Positions 47,707 through 59,654 of a stretch of DNA of 64,000 bases are shown here, in pieces. Under the pieces are notes generated by a model. It ran no database searches. It had not been told where the DNA came from and worked only from the letters and a program-made list of their open reading frames with translations. The position numbers and the translations under genes are program-made. The DNA comes from Ceratobasidium sp. AG-K. Taxonomy: Eukaryota > Basidiomycota > Agaricomycetes > Cantharellales > Ceratobasidiaceae. The stretch covers positions 434,001-498,000 of the forward strand of contig JAWNGF010000009.1 of NCBI GenBank assembly GCA_037039685.1, given 5' to 3'. Positions within the stretch are counted from its first letter, which is position 1. Each line of letters begins with the position of its first letter.

Positions 47707-48958
47707 TTACTTTTTGACACTGAGCAAATCTTTTGCATCATCTGCGACTGTAATTTGGCAAAAGAAATTCACCGTTTTGCCCTTAGAGAGTGGGACCACG
47801 AGGCTTACCATTCAGTAGTAAGCTCTGCGAATCGAGCATAACGCGATTTCCGCTCGTTGCGAGAATGTTGGCAATGTCGCGTGCCGCTTCCAATCGCCGC
47901 AGTTGAAGGAAACCCCTATTCTTCTTGACAGCATCACCAATAAGCTCTGCCGATCGGGCTTCTCCTTGCGCGCGCACAATAATCGATTGTTTCTCTTGGA
48001 TAGCCTGGTCGACTTGGAACGCAGCTCTCAAGGCAGTTTGTTGAGCGATCTAGAGCGCATGATTCGTCAAAACACACCAATTAAATCAAGTTGATATGGG
48101 CACAAACCTGCTTGGCCTCTACTGCGTGGGTAAATTCAGGAGAGAAAGCCACATGGGTAATCGATACATCGTCCAGGACAAGATTGAAGCGGAGTGCACG
48201 TCGAGTGAGATTTTCCCGAACAAGTCGGGACACCTTTAAAGGGCCATCCATGAGGCGCATAGATAGGGGGCAATATCAAACGTACCATCTCACGCTGTGT
48301 AATCAACTGGCTCGCGTTAAACTGGGCAACGACACTCTTGAGCACCTCGTTTACGATGGATGGCAGAACACGTTCATCGTATTCTTGCCCGAGTTCGCGA
48401 TAGATCGTGGGAAGTTCGCTAACGTTGGGACGAGAGAGAACACGACATGTGATGTTAACCATTTGGAGATCCTTTGTGCCCGTAAGACTCGCGATACTTC
48501 GTGGCTTTGCGCGAATATCAAAAATGATTGGGGTCTCGAACCACGGCAGCTGCATGAACCCACTCATTTCAGATAAATCTTACGCTTGAGTTTGAAACAC
48601 AAGCACAGACCATCAAATGTGTGCCCTCCGGGTAAATATCTCGGCGTATACCTTGGAATCTATAATTCGGGTGAACACCAGATGGTCAAGCTATCTGCGT
48701 CTACTAACCTAGAGTACTTGATTGCGCGATGACCACCATCAACTATAGGCATGTTAGTGGAGCAGATGGTTCCCCAGAAGCTTACTTGCCGTTGAACAGA
48801 CTCGAATTTAGAGCAATGCCACCGCCAACAAGCAAGAGCAGGCCCGCTCCGCCGCCTAGCAAGCCACGTCCTGGCCCACCACCGCCTCCAGCTCTCGCTT
48901 GCCGCTGAAGCTGTGCGGCGAACTTTGCGAAAGCATCACGGCCTTGTTGAGCGCTCAT
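47707..48958 (-). CDS. PHB2: Prohibitin-2 (Phb2), mitochondrial inner-membrane scaffold
   Basis: Forms ring complexes with Phb1 that guard inner-membrane organisation and the m-AAA protease. The start is [20 protein letters not shown], then a glycine-rich membrane anchor ([17 protein letters not shown]) and [25 protein letters not shown] joins [18 protein letters not shown] across an intron. [19 protein letters not shown] and [18 protein letters not shown] belong to the PHB/SPFH domain. The C-terminal coiled coil contains [16 protein letters not shown] and [16 protein letters not shown]. It ends LLLN joined to [13 protein letters not shown]. All exons in frame. Confidence 0.93.
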
Positions 48959-49290
48959 CGTGCGTTTGGCTCGACCGAATGGACGTTGGCAAAGTTGACG
49001 ATGAGATCGTCACCTGTAACGGTAACATGATCTTCGGCACGGAGTTGGCGATCGGTGACGTTATGTAACTGATGCCCCTCGTTGTAAGCGAACCACCACC
49101 CCACCGCCTATTAAAACCGGCCAGCGAACCTAGGTCTCTTGGTGGCGACCTTCAGTGATGTTCGTTCTCTCCGAAAGTGGTAGGCTAGAGGCTAGTAATG
49201 TGGTGGGTACTCGGTTATTTTCTAAGAAGCGCCTCGTTTGAAGGTCGAGTTTCTTATCTTAAAAACGTTTGACTCACCAATCCGCGAAAA
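48959..49290. promoter_or_regulatory. Divergent promoter, PHB2 and PQ-loop transporter
   Basis: 332 bp between two oppositely directed ATGs. Only short reading frames are present. Confidence 0.5.
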
Positions 49291-50458
49291 ATGCAGCTTG
49301 GTTGGATCTCTATTGCGTGTTGGTAAGTATGAAAGCCTATAAATCTAGTACATGCAGCTGAGCCCTTCAAAGGATCATAGTATACTCTCCACAAATACTA
49401 GAAAACTATAGACTCAAGTCGGGTGAAGGCTTAAGCGTAGCGTTTGTTGTGATATGGTTGTTAGGCGATATTTTTAATCTCCTTGGAGGTTGGATGGCGG
49501 GTCTCCTTCCCACCATTATTATTCTCGCCGTCTATGTGAGTACGCCCTGCCTCCCATGACGTCTGAAATCTGACAGCTCCACAGTACACAGTCTGCGACA
49601 TCATACTCTTGGTTCAAATTTACTACTATCGCTGGACGCACCCTGTACATCCAGCATCACTCATTCTCCCACGCGCCCCGCCAAACCCGACCGACCCTCA
49701 CTCGCGACCCGACGAGCACTCGCCGCTCCTACGAGACCAGGCGCCTAATACCTCGGCGTCAGCCAAGACAGTCGAAGACGAGGCACACGACACACCAACT
49801 CGAAAAGCCGTACGATATGCGCTCTTGTATGCATTTGTGATAGGTACTGGAGTGGCTGCATGGGGGATCAACCGGATTGTGCACCCAAAGAACGGAGCGG
49901 AACCCATCCCGCCCAGAGAGGACGAAGTCATCGAGTGGAAGAGTCAGCTAATGGGATACGCAAGTGCGATCCTGTACCGTAAGTCTTATCGTTTTGTGCT
50001 TAAGTTTTTTCCGTTACTAATGGTTCTTGCGTGGCAGTCGGCTCGAGGATACCACAAATCTGTAAGTCGGCCTAGACTGTGCTGGCACACGGTAATAATA
50101 GCTTCGCCCACAGTAAAGAATCGTGAAACGAAATGCGAAGGACTCTCCCTGGCCCTCTTCATGTTTACGATCACTGGCAATCTAACCTACGTGCTTTCGA
50201 TATGCGTCGCATCCATGTCGTCCCAGCATCTCTTAGCCAACGCCAGTTGGCTCGCAGGTAGGCGCACATATGGCTCCAGATTAAGATAGTTAACAATCCA
50301 ATCTAGGGAGTGGGCTAACCGTCTTCTTAGATATTTTCGTAGGTGTCAATCCTACAATCAGCGCTCCAGGCTGACACTGAGCCATCCTTTTTCAACAGGT
50401 GCTTGGCCAATTCTATTATTATCAAGGTTCCTCTAGCGCACCTGAAGTCTCACCATAA
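49291..50458 (+). CDS. PQ-loop vacuolar amino-acid transporter (Ypq-like)
   Basis: A seven-helix SWEET/PQ-loop exporter, by family of cationic amino acids across the vacuolar or lysosomal membrane. The ATG at 49291 reads MQLGWISIACW; the first PQ motif is VYSPQILENYRLKSGEGLS with VIWLLGDIFNLLGG after it. A polar loop (HSRPDEHSPLLRDQAPNT) separates it from the second motif LGSRIPQILKNRETKCEGLS and LFMFTITGNLTYVLSI. DRSPLL-type acidic dileucine-like RDEHSPLL may be a vacuolar sorting signal. It ends LGQFYYYQGSSSAPEVSP. Introns are GT-AG and in phase. Substrate is inference. Confidence 0.85.
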
Positions 50459-50870
50459 CAAGTCGGCTGGATCATATGCGTTTTGGTCATGTGGTAGTCT
50501 TGAACATTAATGTCTAATCTGTTACGTCCTTAGTATTAGAGGCTGAGGCCTTTAATGCAACACATAGATACGTTCTTGAGGTTCTTACACATCAATGTAG
50601 CATTGCGTTGGGGCGCGCGATGTCGCCTAACGGTTGAATTAATTTCATTTGATTACATACTACCACCTAACTAGACCCCACATTCCACAACAACACACAG
50701 ACCACACAGATCCTGGGGTCCGGAGCCCCAGCTGTAGACAACTGCTTGCGAGAATCCCCCCCTCCCCGCTATCCAGTACCTGTTCGCCAAGAGTTCCCGA
50801 AGTATGTGACCACCTTATCACCGTTGGCAACCGTCAATGCTCACAGTAATGCGCTGATTCCGTACCCAGT
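50459..50870. other. Intergenic, no gene seen
   Basis: Upstream of the single-exon membrane protein at 50871. A pyrimidine-rich stretch (CCCCCCTCCCC near 50757) lies about 110 bp before the ATG. Confidence 0.4.
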
Positions 50871-51614
50871 ATGACTTCCTTCTCAATCACCGTGAAGCAA
50901 CACCTGGCCGCCGCCTGCGAACGCGCGTGGGGCGCATATGTCTGGTCCCTCCAGCTCATCATTTACGCTCTCCTCGCATATGCTGTCTCGAAGGCGGGCA
51001 CAGCATACTTTCAGATGCTCCAAGCTCCCCAGCAAGTTTCCACCGCCTTTAGCCACCCTCACCCTCTGAGCCGTGGAGTCGCACGACCCGTGTTTTGCGT
51101 ACTCGTCCTCCCCCCCTTCCATCCAAATGCCCGCCCAATTGTGGTCGGCGGACCGCCAACCCCCAGCATGACACGATGGTTCCTGGATAGATGTGTACCA
51201 TTGCTCGCCGAGACTGTTGTCTCGGCCCTGTCCAAGTTGACGGATCTAGTTAGACCCATGAAACAGACGTACCAGTTGTGCACCGGCGCAATCAATGCCG
51301 TTGTGACACCTCTAAGCACCCGCCTTAACCGGGGGATCGTCCAGCTATCAGCGCTCCCCAACGTCCCTATCCACCAAGCGGCACCCCGGCACTTGCGTCC
51401 GCTGCTGCTTTTGGTTGGCGTGTTCATCGGTCTCATTGCATTCACCGGGCCGTCGCTCAAGTGGGCGATGGCGCTCGGCTTCTGCAGCTTAGTGCTCGTC
51501 GTCCTAGGGGGTGCGCGCGGAGTCGGCCATCAAGATGTTCCAGCGCCTGGGATGGCCAACGCCGGACTGATTGGCGCATTGGAAGCACGAGCGGGTGCAC
51601 GGTTCGGAGCGTGA
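50871..51614 (+). CDS. Unknown membrane protein, tandem copy 1
   Basis: I do not recognise the family. A single exon of 247 codons from the ATG at 50871. It has one hydrophobic helix near the start (SLQLIIYALLAYAVSK) and two near the end (LRPLLLLVGVFIGLIAF; WAMALGFCSLVLVVLGG). The middle carries a motif shared with the gene at 53851: FHPNARP, WFLDR, then a KQTYQ...VTPLSTRLNR block. The shared residues over about 250 codons show that both are real and duplicated. The last residues match as well (NAGLIGALEA). No enzyme motif is visible. Confidence 0.7.
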   Translation: MTSFSITVKQHLAAACERAWGAYVWSLQLIIYALLAYAVSKAGTAYFQMLQAPQQVSTAFSHPHPLSRGVARPVFCVLVLPPFHPNARPIVVGGPPTPSMTRWFLDRCVPLLAETVVSALSKLTDLVRPMKQTYQLCTGAINAVVTPLSTRLNRGIVQLSALPNVPIHQAAPRHLRPLLLLVGVFIGLIAFTGPSLKWAMALGFCSLVLVVLGGARGVGHQDVPAPGMANAGLIGALEARAGARFGA

Positions 51615-53850
51615 ACGTATCTCGTATCTGTATTCCATCTTGGTTAGTCTACTTTCCCTAAGTGATCATAATTGTGGGTCATAACTCACCACCCCCCTAG
51701 CCCATCTAGCCGTTGTCTTGTAATTTCTCGGCTGTATTTTGCTCGTTTCGTTCTGTCGGAGTGCCAGTGTCGTCCTAATGGTACCTCATTCCGTCGCTAA
51801 TCGAACCTTGTCAGGATATCTATTATGAGTACCAGCGACCCGGGTGAGGACGGGCGCTCAAGTATGTTCTGGGCAAAGGTGGGCTCAAGAGGGGGCGTGT
51901 TTGGGCGGCGGAGGTGTCACCTGTAGGCCTATTTATAAGATACGGTGGGGCTGGAATGCGCTCTACCGCCGACGCCCTGCCGAACACCCGCCCCTGAACC
52001 CCACGGTTGAGATTAAACCTTAGGTTCATTACTGGGCCCGGCGCCCGGGGATAAGACCTCAACAGGTGTGCTAAGCTGTATGTGCCCCACCTAAATAAAC
52101 ACTTTCGTTCACTTTTTGAGTTTTAGACGTGGAGAAAAATGGTCGTTGGCCAAATGGAGGTGATTGACACAGCATTCGTGAGGATCCCGGGGAAAGCCGA
52201 AACCAAGTTCAGTCCATTAGGTCAATCACCGGAAGAATAGTTATAGCCCCTGGATACGGCCGTATTCAGGAGTTTCCTTTGGGTTAACCTCCCGCCACAG
52301 TGTTCGAATCTGGACCTTGGTCATCACCGCGAGTTATCAGTACTAACGATTATCGGTCGGTAGTACTACACCCAGTCGGGGGAGGGGGGCGTATATCCCT
52401 GGTTCCTTGGGAGTTCCTTGTCCCAATGACATACCAAGACATATGTACACATTCATTATGATAGCATCGAGTTTATGATGTGTTTCATCTGATTGTGATA
52501 GCTGAGGAGCCCGCTGAATTACCATCAAGCTCAGCCGGGGAGAGACGATCCGCAAGCTCGTGCGGAAGAAACCATAAATGCTTGCCGGATCACTCATTTT
52601 GGCAAGACCAACCCCAACTTTCTCTTGCGCGGTGCACCCTAGGTCCTGCGCGCTCATATTTAGTAAATATCAGATGCAGCTATCCAACTATTTTATAAGG
52701 TGCGTACCTATCTTCGACAACACATGCACAACGTCCCCGCTACTCTGGCAAGGTACGCACGCGGATTTCACAAAAACCTGCCGTGGGCAACATAGCTATT
52801 AAGCAGTTTAAAGTCTACTGCTGGAGCATATACATTCCACAAGGCATACCAAGTGACTTGGATACGTGAAATCTCACTGAAACCTATTGATGAAATAATA
52901 GTTAGCCGAAGGTTTCGAACGCTCGGACGCGCATATACCTTGTCTATATCGTTAAGTTCAGTCTCAATGGATGGGATGCTACGACAGATTAACTGGCTTC
53001 AGAATACCACAACTTTCGAGCCGCTGACTTATTTTGTTCCAGTTTGATGTGTCACATTGCCTAAATTAGCCGTAGGGCGCAATTGCCTCTCTAATTGTGA
53101 AGAACTCTTCTTAGCGCTCCTTGTGTCCGCGATCACAGGTACCTAACCTATATATTCTTAATCTATGTCGCGTCCATGTCGCCTTATCACCCTTAACGCA
53201 GTCCTGGCTGACTTGCAATGAGTGTCGTTTGTATGTCACAACTAGGACCCCGATCTACTGTTGGTTTATCATAAGCTATGAGAGAGTGACTTCACGATCT
53301 CCGTCGCCACTTTCGCCAGGACTTATTTTTATGTGAGACGTCGGACATGAGGCTTGACCAACCTTTGATAGGTTGTTATTCAATTTTGTTATATTCAAAG
53401 TGCCTTGAAGACACTGGGTGTTCCTGCGTCACGGGCTGCTCGACCAATATATATGATTTGCCGTTTGGGCGCCTGAATCACTGGCTCACCATTTACCACA
53501 AGCTGGACGACAGGCATTCGATTTCCAAGGTTTAACATCCGTGCCTCCGATCGCTGACCTTGACAACTCGCGACTGCAAAAGAGCTCGGCATAGCATAGA
53601 TGATCGCTTGACATAGCCCTTATGATGATTGAATTGCTTACTTTCTCACATTCCCCAATTCGACCCATACAGGTCCAAACAAAGTAGCCTACTTGAGACG
53701 AAAACCACCCTCCCCGCGAAGCGGCTCCCCTTTCATCTATACCCCTCCATACCACGCCAACAGACCCCATATCGAGGTATGTGTTCACTGTTCTTGTCAG
53801 TCCCGACGGGCGAGGCTCACCTGAATGCGTTCATTTCCTTGCCAAGTATC
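51615..53850. other. Spacer between the tandem pair, no gene seen
   Basis: About 2.2 kb with no exon I can support. I looked for a third, decayed copy (the PLSTRLNR motif on either strand) and found none. The end contains the promoter of copy 2. Confidence 0.4.
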
Positions 53851-54579
53851 ATGGCCTCGATCATCAACAAGGCCTTCTCCTCCGTCCTTGCTGCGTGTGC
53901 ACATATGTGGGACGTATATGTGTGGTTTATCCAGATTGTGCCCTACCTGGCTATCGTTTGGGGATTATGGAAAGCTTACCATGCATTTCATCCGTTGGTC
54001 CAAGCCAACTCCGTTCCTCCACCTAACCACTACCCCGGAAAAACTCTCCCTCTCGCTCGTAAACGGAGCCTTCCCGCATTTTATCCGAATGCCAACCCAG
54101 CTATACCGGACCTCCCGCCGGCCCAGGCCGTCATCCATTGGTCCCTAGCTAGGCTATTTGCGCCGATCTTCGACGCCCTTGCATCTGTCCTGTTCAACGC
54201 AACAAAGATGGTTAGTCTGGTGAAGCAGACCTTTCAGATGCCAACCATCAACGACTTTGTGGCGCCTTTGAGCACTCGCCTGAACCGAGTCGCCCAAATC
54301 CCCAACGCATTAACTCCTCACGCGACTGCCTATCAAGCGAATTTCCACTACTTTTGTCCAATTTCGTTTCTACTTGGTGTCGGAATTGGAATCGTTGTGC
54401 TCGTTGGAGTGTCACTGGAGTTGGTGGCGGTGCTTGGTTTGGGTGGATTGGTGCTCGTTGTCACAGGTGACGTAGGTACAATCAACTACGACGAGAGCGA
54501 TGTTGAAGACGACCGCTCAACACCCGAAATGAATAACGCTGGGCTCGCCAGCACGTTACAAGTGCAAGGAGGGATCTAG
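53851..54579 (+). CDS. Unknown membrane protein, tandem copy 2
   Basis: Paralogue of the gene at 50871 with the same layout: MASIINKAFSSVLAACAHMW, an early helix (VWFIQIVPYLAIVWGLW), then FYPNANPAIPDLPPAQ, a VKQTFQMPTI...VAPLSTRLNR block, and two C-terminal helices (FLLGVGIGIVVLVGVSL; LELVAVLGLGGLVLVV). Its C-terminus adds an acidic stretch (NYDESDVEDDRS) missing in copy 1, before NNAGLASTLQ. The ATG at 53851 aligns with copy 1; the frame is open upstream to 53629 without similarity. Function unknown. Confidence 0.7.
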   Translation: MASIINKAFSSVLAACAHMWDVYVWFIQIVPYLAIVWGLWKAYHAFHPLVQANSVPPPNHYPGKTLPLARKRSLPAFYPNANPAIPDLPPAQAVIHWSLARLFAPIFDALASVLFNATKMVSLVKQTFQMPTINDFVAPLSTRLNRVAQIPNALTPHATAYQANFHYFCPISFLLGVGIGIVVLVGVSLELVAVLGLGGLVLVVTGDVGTINYDESDVEDDRSTPEMNNAGLASTLQVQGGI

Positions 54580-55346
54580 TCGATGCGTCTCCTCTGATAT
54601 CAAAGTATCTGATTTCTGTATAATTTCGGTAAGTATGTCTGCTCGACGGATTGCCGCAGTATTTGACTCACCGCTTGCTCTAGGTCTGGATCTGTTGTTT
54701 GTTCAATCCGTTGTTTGTAATCTGCCGTTGTTTAATTTACTCTGGTCTTAACTGTTGTCTGTAATCGCTCACTATCCAATTGATAGACTTCGTTGGTTTA
54801 GACGTCGCGGGAGGGAAGTGATGACGTGTTCAATCCCGACCAGTTTTAAGGCGAGCTCCCAGGGAGATATGATCATGCGAATGAGGCGCTGCGGCGGTCT
54901 TTTTATACCAGGTGTGTAACGGTCAGCTGAAAAAGCTTCCAGGTCGATACCAATTGGAGTTTGCCGAAATATCGCCCATTTACCAAACATCTGGACCTAT
55001 CCCCACAATTCACATTCAAACTTAAAGTCTATTGCAACGCCTGGCGCTCAGCACGCCGCTTTTCTTAGTGACTGGGCAAATTGGCTGATCCACCCCTAGG
55101 CTTTCCCGTCCATCCCTTTCAATCTTCGATCTACTACAACGTGCACCTAGTTGCCGAATGAAGCGATAAGGCAAGACCATATCAGTAAGAGGATCGTCGG
55201 AGAAAAGCCGAAGGAAGGCCAGGCTCGGATGATAACAATCATCGAAGGGGTCGAGGAAGTTCGCGTGCCCAAAGAGAAGTATCGTTTTAGTATTTATAGC
55301 CCCCAAATGCCTTCGATTTGCACGGAGGCCCTTTTGACTAACCACA
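54580..55346. other. Intergenic, no gene seen
   Basis: Upstream of the nickel transporter. Short ORFs on both strands have no recognisable motif. Confidence 0.4.
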
Positions 55347-57347
55347 ATGGCGCTCGGGTACCTGCGCAAGCTACCCAGGCTGACGATTTTCGGTCGCTCG
55401 CTGCTCCTCTTGGGTGGGGAGCTACTCATGAACGCATTGTTCTGGGTCGTCGCAGGTCTCTTGTTTGGGCGGCGGGATGAAACGCATAGCCTTCTCAACT
55501 TATGTTTACTTGCGTGGGTGAGTGCTCTCGGAAAGCTGCTAGTTTTGGTAGTCTAACTGCTTGCGGAATGCAGACGATCGGTTTGAGGCATGGTATGGGG
55601 GCGGCTTTCGATCATCATTCGAAACGTCAACTGACTTCTCAATCGTTTCAGGGCTCGATGCTGACCACATTAGGTGGGTCAGGGGTACTACCAGGAGACG
55701 AATGAACTTGGACATTCAACGGAAATACCGGATTGCGTTTGTAGCGCAATCGATAATGCCACCCGAGGATTAATTCAACTTGGTCAACTTTCGGTGACCG
55801 CCGGGCTGTACTTTTCTTTGGGTCATAGCACTATTGTGGTTGTAGTGGCATGTCTGGCTCTCTTACCCGTTGACTACATTTCTGACGTCTTTGTTAGATT
55901 GTCGCGATAGCAATATCCACAGATGTATACGACCGTATTGGAGGTATAGTATGCCCCCCTTTGCCGAATGACTATTGACTCAGCCGATAGGTGTATCCGA
56001 TGCTGGAGGAATAATCGGTGAGCATAATACTCCAACCACGCCACCGCTGGGACTGGAAGACGATGTCGCTTCTTGACGACAGGCGCGTCTGTCAGTGCGT
56101 CTTTCTTGTTCATTATCGCACTTGTCAATAGCATTATCTTGGCGCGCGTCCTGAAACAACGGCGTAGAGTGAGTGTTTCGTGTTGTATCCAGTGGCTCAC
56201 GGTATGAACCTATCACTCAAGCGTCTACGTGGAGAGGATGCTGAACCCGAAAGCACGAATACCTTAACGCTGAGGATTCTTGGCCCAGTAACCAAGTTTG
56301 TCAATAGATCCTGGAAGGTGAGTAATCTTATGTAGTGCTCCTCAACGCATTACCAGTTGATCTCTGTTATCATTAGATGTACCCCGTTGGCGTCTTGTTT
56401 GGCCTCGGATTCGATACGGCATCTTCGATTGCTCTGCTCGCTGTAACTGCCATTGCTCAGCGTGGAGCAGATGGCGCGGAAATGCCTCATAGCTACATTG
56501 TTATATTACCTGTAAGACTCCTCCTATCTTTGAGCGTCATGTCTGGTCTGCTAATAAAATTTGGATATCTAGCTGCTCTTTACGGCTGGAATGACCCTCG
56601 TCGATTCTGCTGACTCTGTGTTGATGCTCTATTCTTACGCCGACTTTCCTGAGCGCGGTTTTGCGATATTTGAGCGCCGAGACGCTTCTGCGGATGCTTC
56701 TCAGCGGTCTTCTCATTCAGAAGACATCGCCCAGCCTACCACAAGCACCAACCTCGCCACTGATGTAATCACGTCTGAGCTACTTTCTCCAAAGAGGAGC
56801 AACTTGTCTCAACCTGCCCTTCCGGACTTGGAGCGTAATGCTCCAAACGAGTTGAGAGTATACGAAGGCCCGACTGAAATGGACTGTAAGGTCTCGGCGG
56901 CACAGCAAAAGACACTTGACCAAGCCACCAAGAACACGATGTCTGGTTTGAGTATTATACTTACTTTGTTGAGCATTCTGGTTGCATTCAGGTAAGAGCA
57001 TAGTTCTTAAACTAATATCGAGTAGTTACTTGAACCGAGTGTAGCATTTCACTTATTACCATTATGGGTCTTATCGGCGAGAACTGTACCCGGTGTCGCG
57101 AGGCTGCTGAAGATCCAGATGGTGGAGGTCTTGCTGGAAGCTGGTGGCGTGGGTGGGCAAGGGTGAGTCGCTAACAATATTGGCCTGTGATAAAGTCGAG
57201 CGCCCATTCAAATTACAGGCCAATGACATGTCCGGCTTCATCGGGGCAGCGGTAGTCGGCTGCTTCGCAGTCATCGTTGCTGGGTGGTACGGCGGAAGAT
57301 GGTTCATTCAAAGACGTAACAGACCCACCCATAGTATACAAATCTAA
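55347..57347 (+). CDS. NiCoT-family nickel/cobalt transporter
   Basis: High-affinity Ni2+/Co2+ permease with eight or so helices. It starts MALGYLRKLPRLTIFGRSLL. Splicing five introns joins LLNLCLLAW to TIGLRHGLDADHISAIDNAT, the family's H-x4-D-H signature. Then come FSLGHSTIVV joined to IVAIAISTDVYDRIGG, VSDAGGIIG joined to ASVSASFLFIIALVNSIILA, WKMYPVGVLFGLGFDTASSI, and the hallmark LLFTAGMTLVDSADSVLM. A long hydrophilic loop (near 56650-56930) precedes the last helices. It ends RRNRPTHSIQI. It lies 27 bp from the end of Vps37 (convergent). Confidence 0.92.
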
Positions 57348-57373
57348 AAATTACAACATATGAATGAATCCAC

Positions 57374-58079
57374 TCAATCATCCCGCCATATAACCTTTCC
57401 GGCGCTCCACTGATCGCCCCAAAACGCTCGTTTGTGATACGTCTTCCGTAGCTCCTTGAAGTCTCGAACGAAATCGTCAAGCTCCTGTGGAGTTGCCTCT
57501 GCTGGTTTGGTGGTTTGGGATGATTGTACAAACGCTGCTGCTGCTGATTCGGATGCGTCGTCCTGCGCTGTGGTGGCGTGACGAAGTCTCATGAGGAGGA
57601 ATGATGGCGTAAATCGCTAATCCAGCAGTCAGTCAAGTTGCAGTACGCGCCGTCATTACCAACGCCTACCTGGTACACTTCCCGCTGTTCTCTATCTACC
57701 ACGGCCCATCGACTTTGAAGATCCCGTGCACGATCATACGAATCCTTGGTCGCCGAGCGTAGGCCATACAACTCGTTCTGAAGGGCGAGATTATTCTCTA
57801 TCATACGTAGTAAGTGTACTAACTGTCATCAGACATGGTGATACTTACTGGCTATTGCTTCGTTGGCCATCCCCAACTCTGTCTGTGATGCGAGAAGTGC
57901 TTTCGTGTGGGCGAGTGTGTGGAACATGGCTTGAAAGTATGCTGGATCAGAAAGCATGGATTCGAGATCTTCTCGTCTGGGTAATAAGTAATTATATTCG
58001 CGTTTATGTGGGATTAAATGATATGAACGTACGATAAGGACGAGAGTTCTGGAAAGTCTTGCATCAATTGCGTGGTCAT
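57374..58079 (-). CDS. VPS37: ESCRT-I subunit Vps37 (Mod(r) domain)
   Basis: Part of the ESCRT-I complex for sorting ubiquitylated cargo at endosomes. The start is MTTQLMQDFPELSSLS (ATG 58079), then EDLESMLSDPAYFQAMFHTL, a coiled coil (NNLALQNELYGLRSATKDSY) and the Mod(r) segment SYDRARDLQSRWAVVDREQR joined to RFTPSFLLMRLRHATT. The end reads DDFVRDFKELRKTYHKRAFW and QWSAGKVIWRDD. Three introns, all in frame. Confidence 0.85.
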
Positions 58080-58358
58080 TTTGGTAGAGAGCCTGACGGA
58101 TGCCGTGTGGCCTAGTTGGTCGAATACCAAGATGCGTTCAAATTAATCCTCGACTTCTTAGATTAAGATTTTAGACCGCGTAAATAGTACCAGGGCGAGG
58201 ATACAAATAATCAGTCTGGGAGCGCAAGTGGCGGTTTAGCTTGGGCTGTTGATGGTCACTTGGGGATGACGTAATTCGTCCTGCTCGGTCTTTGACGTTT
58301 CCCGACATGATTCGAGTAGCGCCACCAAACCCCGCGGCTGACCACCATCATAACCACT

Positions 58359-59513
58359 ATGCTTTTGAAGAATTTGTCAGCCTGGATAACCAACTCGCGA
58401 GGCGAACAAATTGAGGAGTTTGAGAGAGTTGAAGTATCCGAAAACAAGGTAGAGTAAGTCATAACCACAACGGCAACAAACAAGTCTTGCCCGCGCTTTC
58501 TTGTCCTACTTACCAATTAACTCACTGTATATGATATACAATTACAGATGCTGGATCCCGTGCGTTGAAGGAGAGAGTTTTAGCATACATTGGCAACCTA
58601 CTCGCAACTTTGAACCTGGCCTTGGTTTAGAATGCAGACCCAAACTAGATGGAAACACAGTCAGCTCAAACGTCCTCGGAAACAAGGAAATTGCTCGAGG
58701 AGTAGTTGGCAAGAAAAGCGGAATGAGTGTTTCTCCAACACGCAGACGATTGTTTGTATTCGGTAGTCGGGAGCTCACAGGTGAGTTAGCAATAGCCACG
58801 CCAGCTCAGTGCCTATGATACGAGGCATTACTGTTATCGTCTAACATCTTACTATCAGACTCGGACGAGATTGCATCACCCTACGATCCAATGCCTGACC
58901 TTGGGACTATACACCTTACTCTCACCTGGGTTTCAGGCAGGAAAATACCGCGTAGGAAGCTAGTGCTTGGGAAACCACCAGAAACAGGACCGATCCACGA
59001 GCGTGTTGCTAAAAAGGGGCACACAAGTGCTGCTAGTCTCGGTAATATCGTTCAGAGAACGCGACGGAAACAGTGGACAACCACTGAGTATGTGAGCGCG
59101 GGTATAACACCGGCGGTCTTCGTGTTCAAGTATGCTCCTCGGGGTAAGCTGCATTGTGAAACACGGTCGCCTCATATTATAGCTAAGTATACATTAGATT
59201 GGCTAAAAGCAAGGGAAATAATTCCCGAGCCAGCTTCCCAACGGTTGATCCCAAGAAAAACCTCTCCTGCATTCAAACGCAAACGCTCACCAAGTCTACG
59301 TCCGAGCGCTTTAAAGCGCCTTCATGCCGCCGATCCATCGGAGGTAATTGATGTAGACGACCTCGAGACAGACAGCGACTCGGACGTAGTGGTTTTGAAC
59401 GATCCTATTGAACCGGTGTGCCCTTTTAGCAGCCTAGACGCGCGATTAGAATATAACTTACTTTGTTTCAGGATCAAATAAAACCCGTCAAGGCCGAGAA
59501 AGTTAATAAGTGA
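58359..59513 (+). CDS. DUF7918-type protein, tandem copy 1
   Basis: A basidiomycete family of unknown function, about 330 residues. The start MLLKNLSAWITNSRGEQIEE joins CWIPCVEGESFSIHW across an intron. The body contains GLGLECRPKLDGNTVSSN and RRLFVFGSREL, then LGTIHLTLTWVSGRK, then IHERVAKKGHTSAASLG. The C-terminal part is disordered with a run EVIDVDDLETD followed by DSDVVVLNDP, which look like SUMO-interacting motifs. The end is ambiguous: reading through stops at 59481. Splicing at GTGTGCCC to TTTGTTTCAG, as copy 2 has an intron at the same place, gives stop 59513. Confidence 0.72.
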
Positions 59514-59654
59514 TGGACTGCAGAACATTAATGTGATATACCTGTGTATATTGAATTAGCGATAATCCTAAATTTCTGTACACTGATGTAACTAATGTAT
59601 TTACGTCATACAAAGTGCTTCCATGTGGCGAGATTGACCTCGACAACGACTATC

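Noticed and set aside
51615..53850. Third copy of the tandem membrane protein
   Set aside because: No PLSTRLNR or KQT motif was found on either strand in the spacer.
58105..58165. tRNA-like stretch (GGCCTAGTTGGT then GTTCAAAT)
   Set aside because: The D-loop and T-loop look-alikes are only about 20 bases apart, so there is no room for an anticodon arm, and no acceptor stem pairs.
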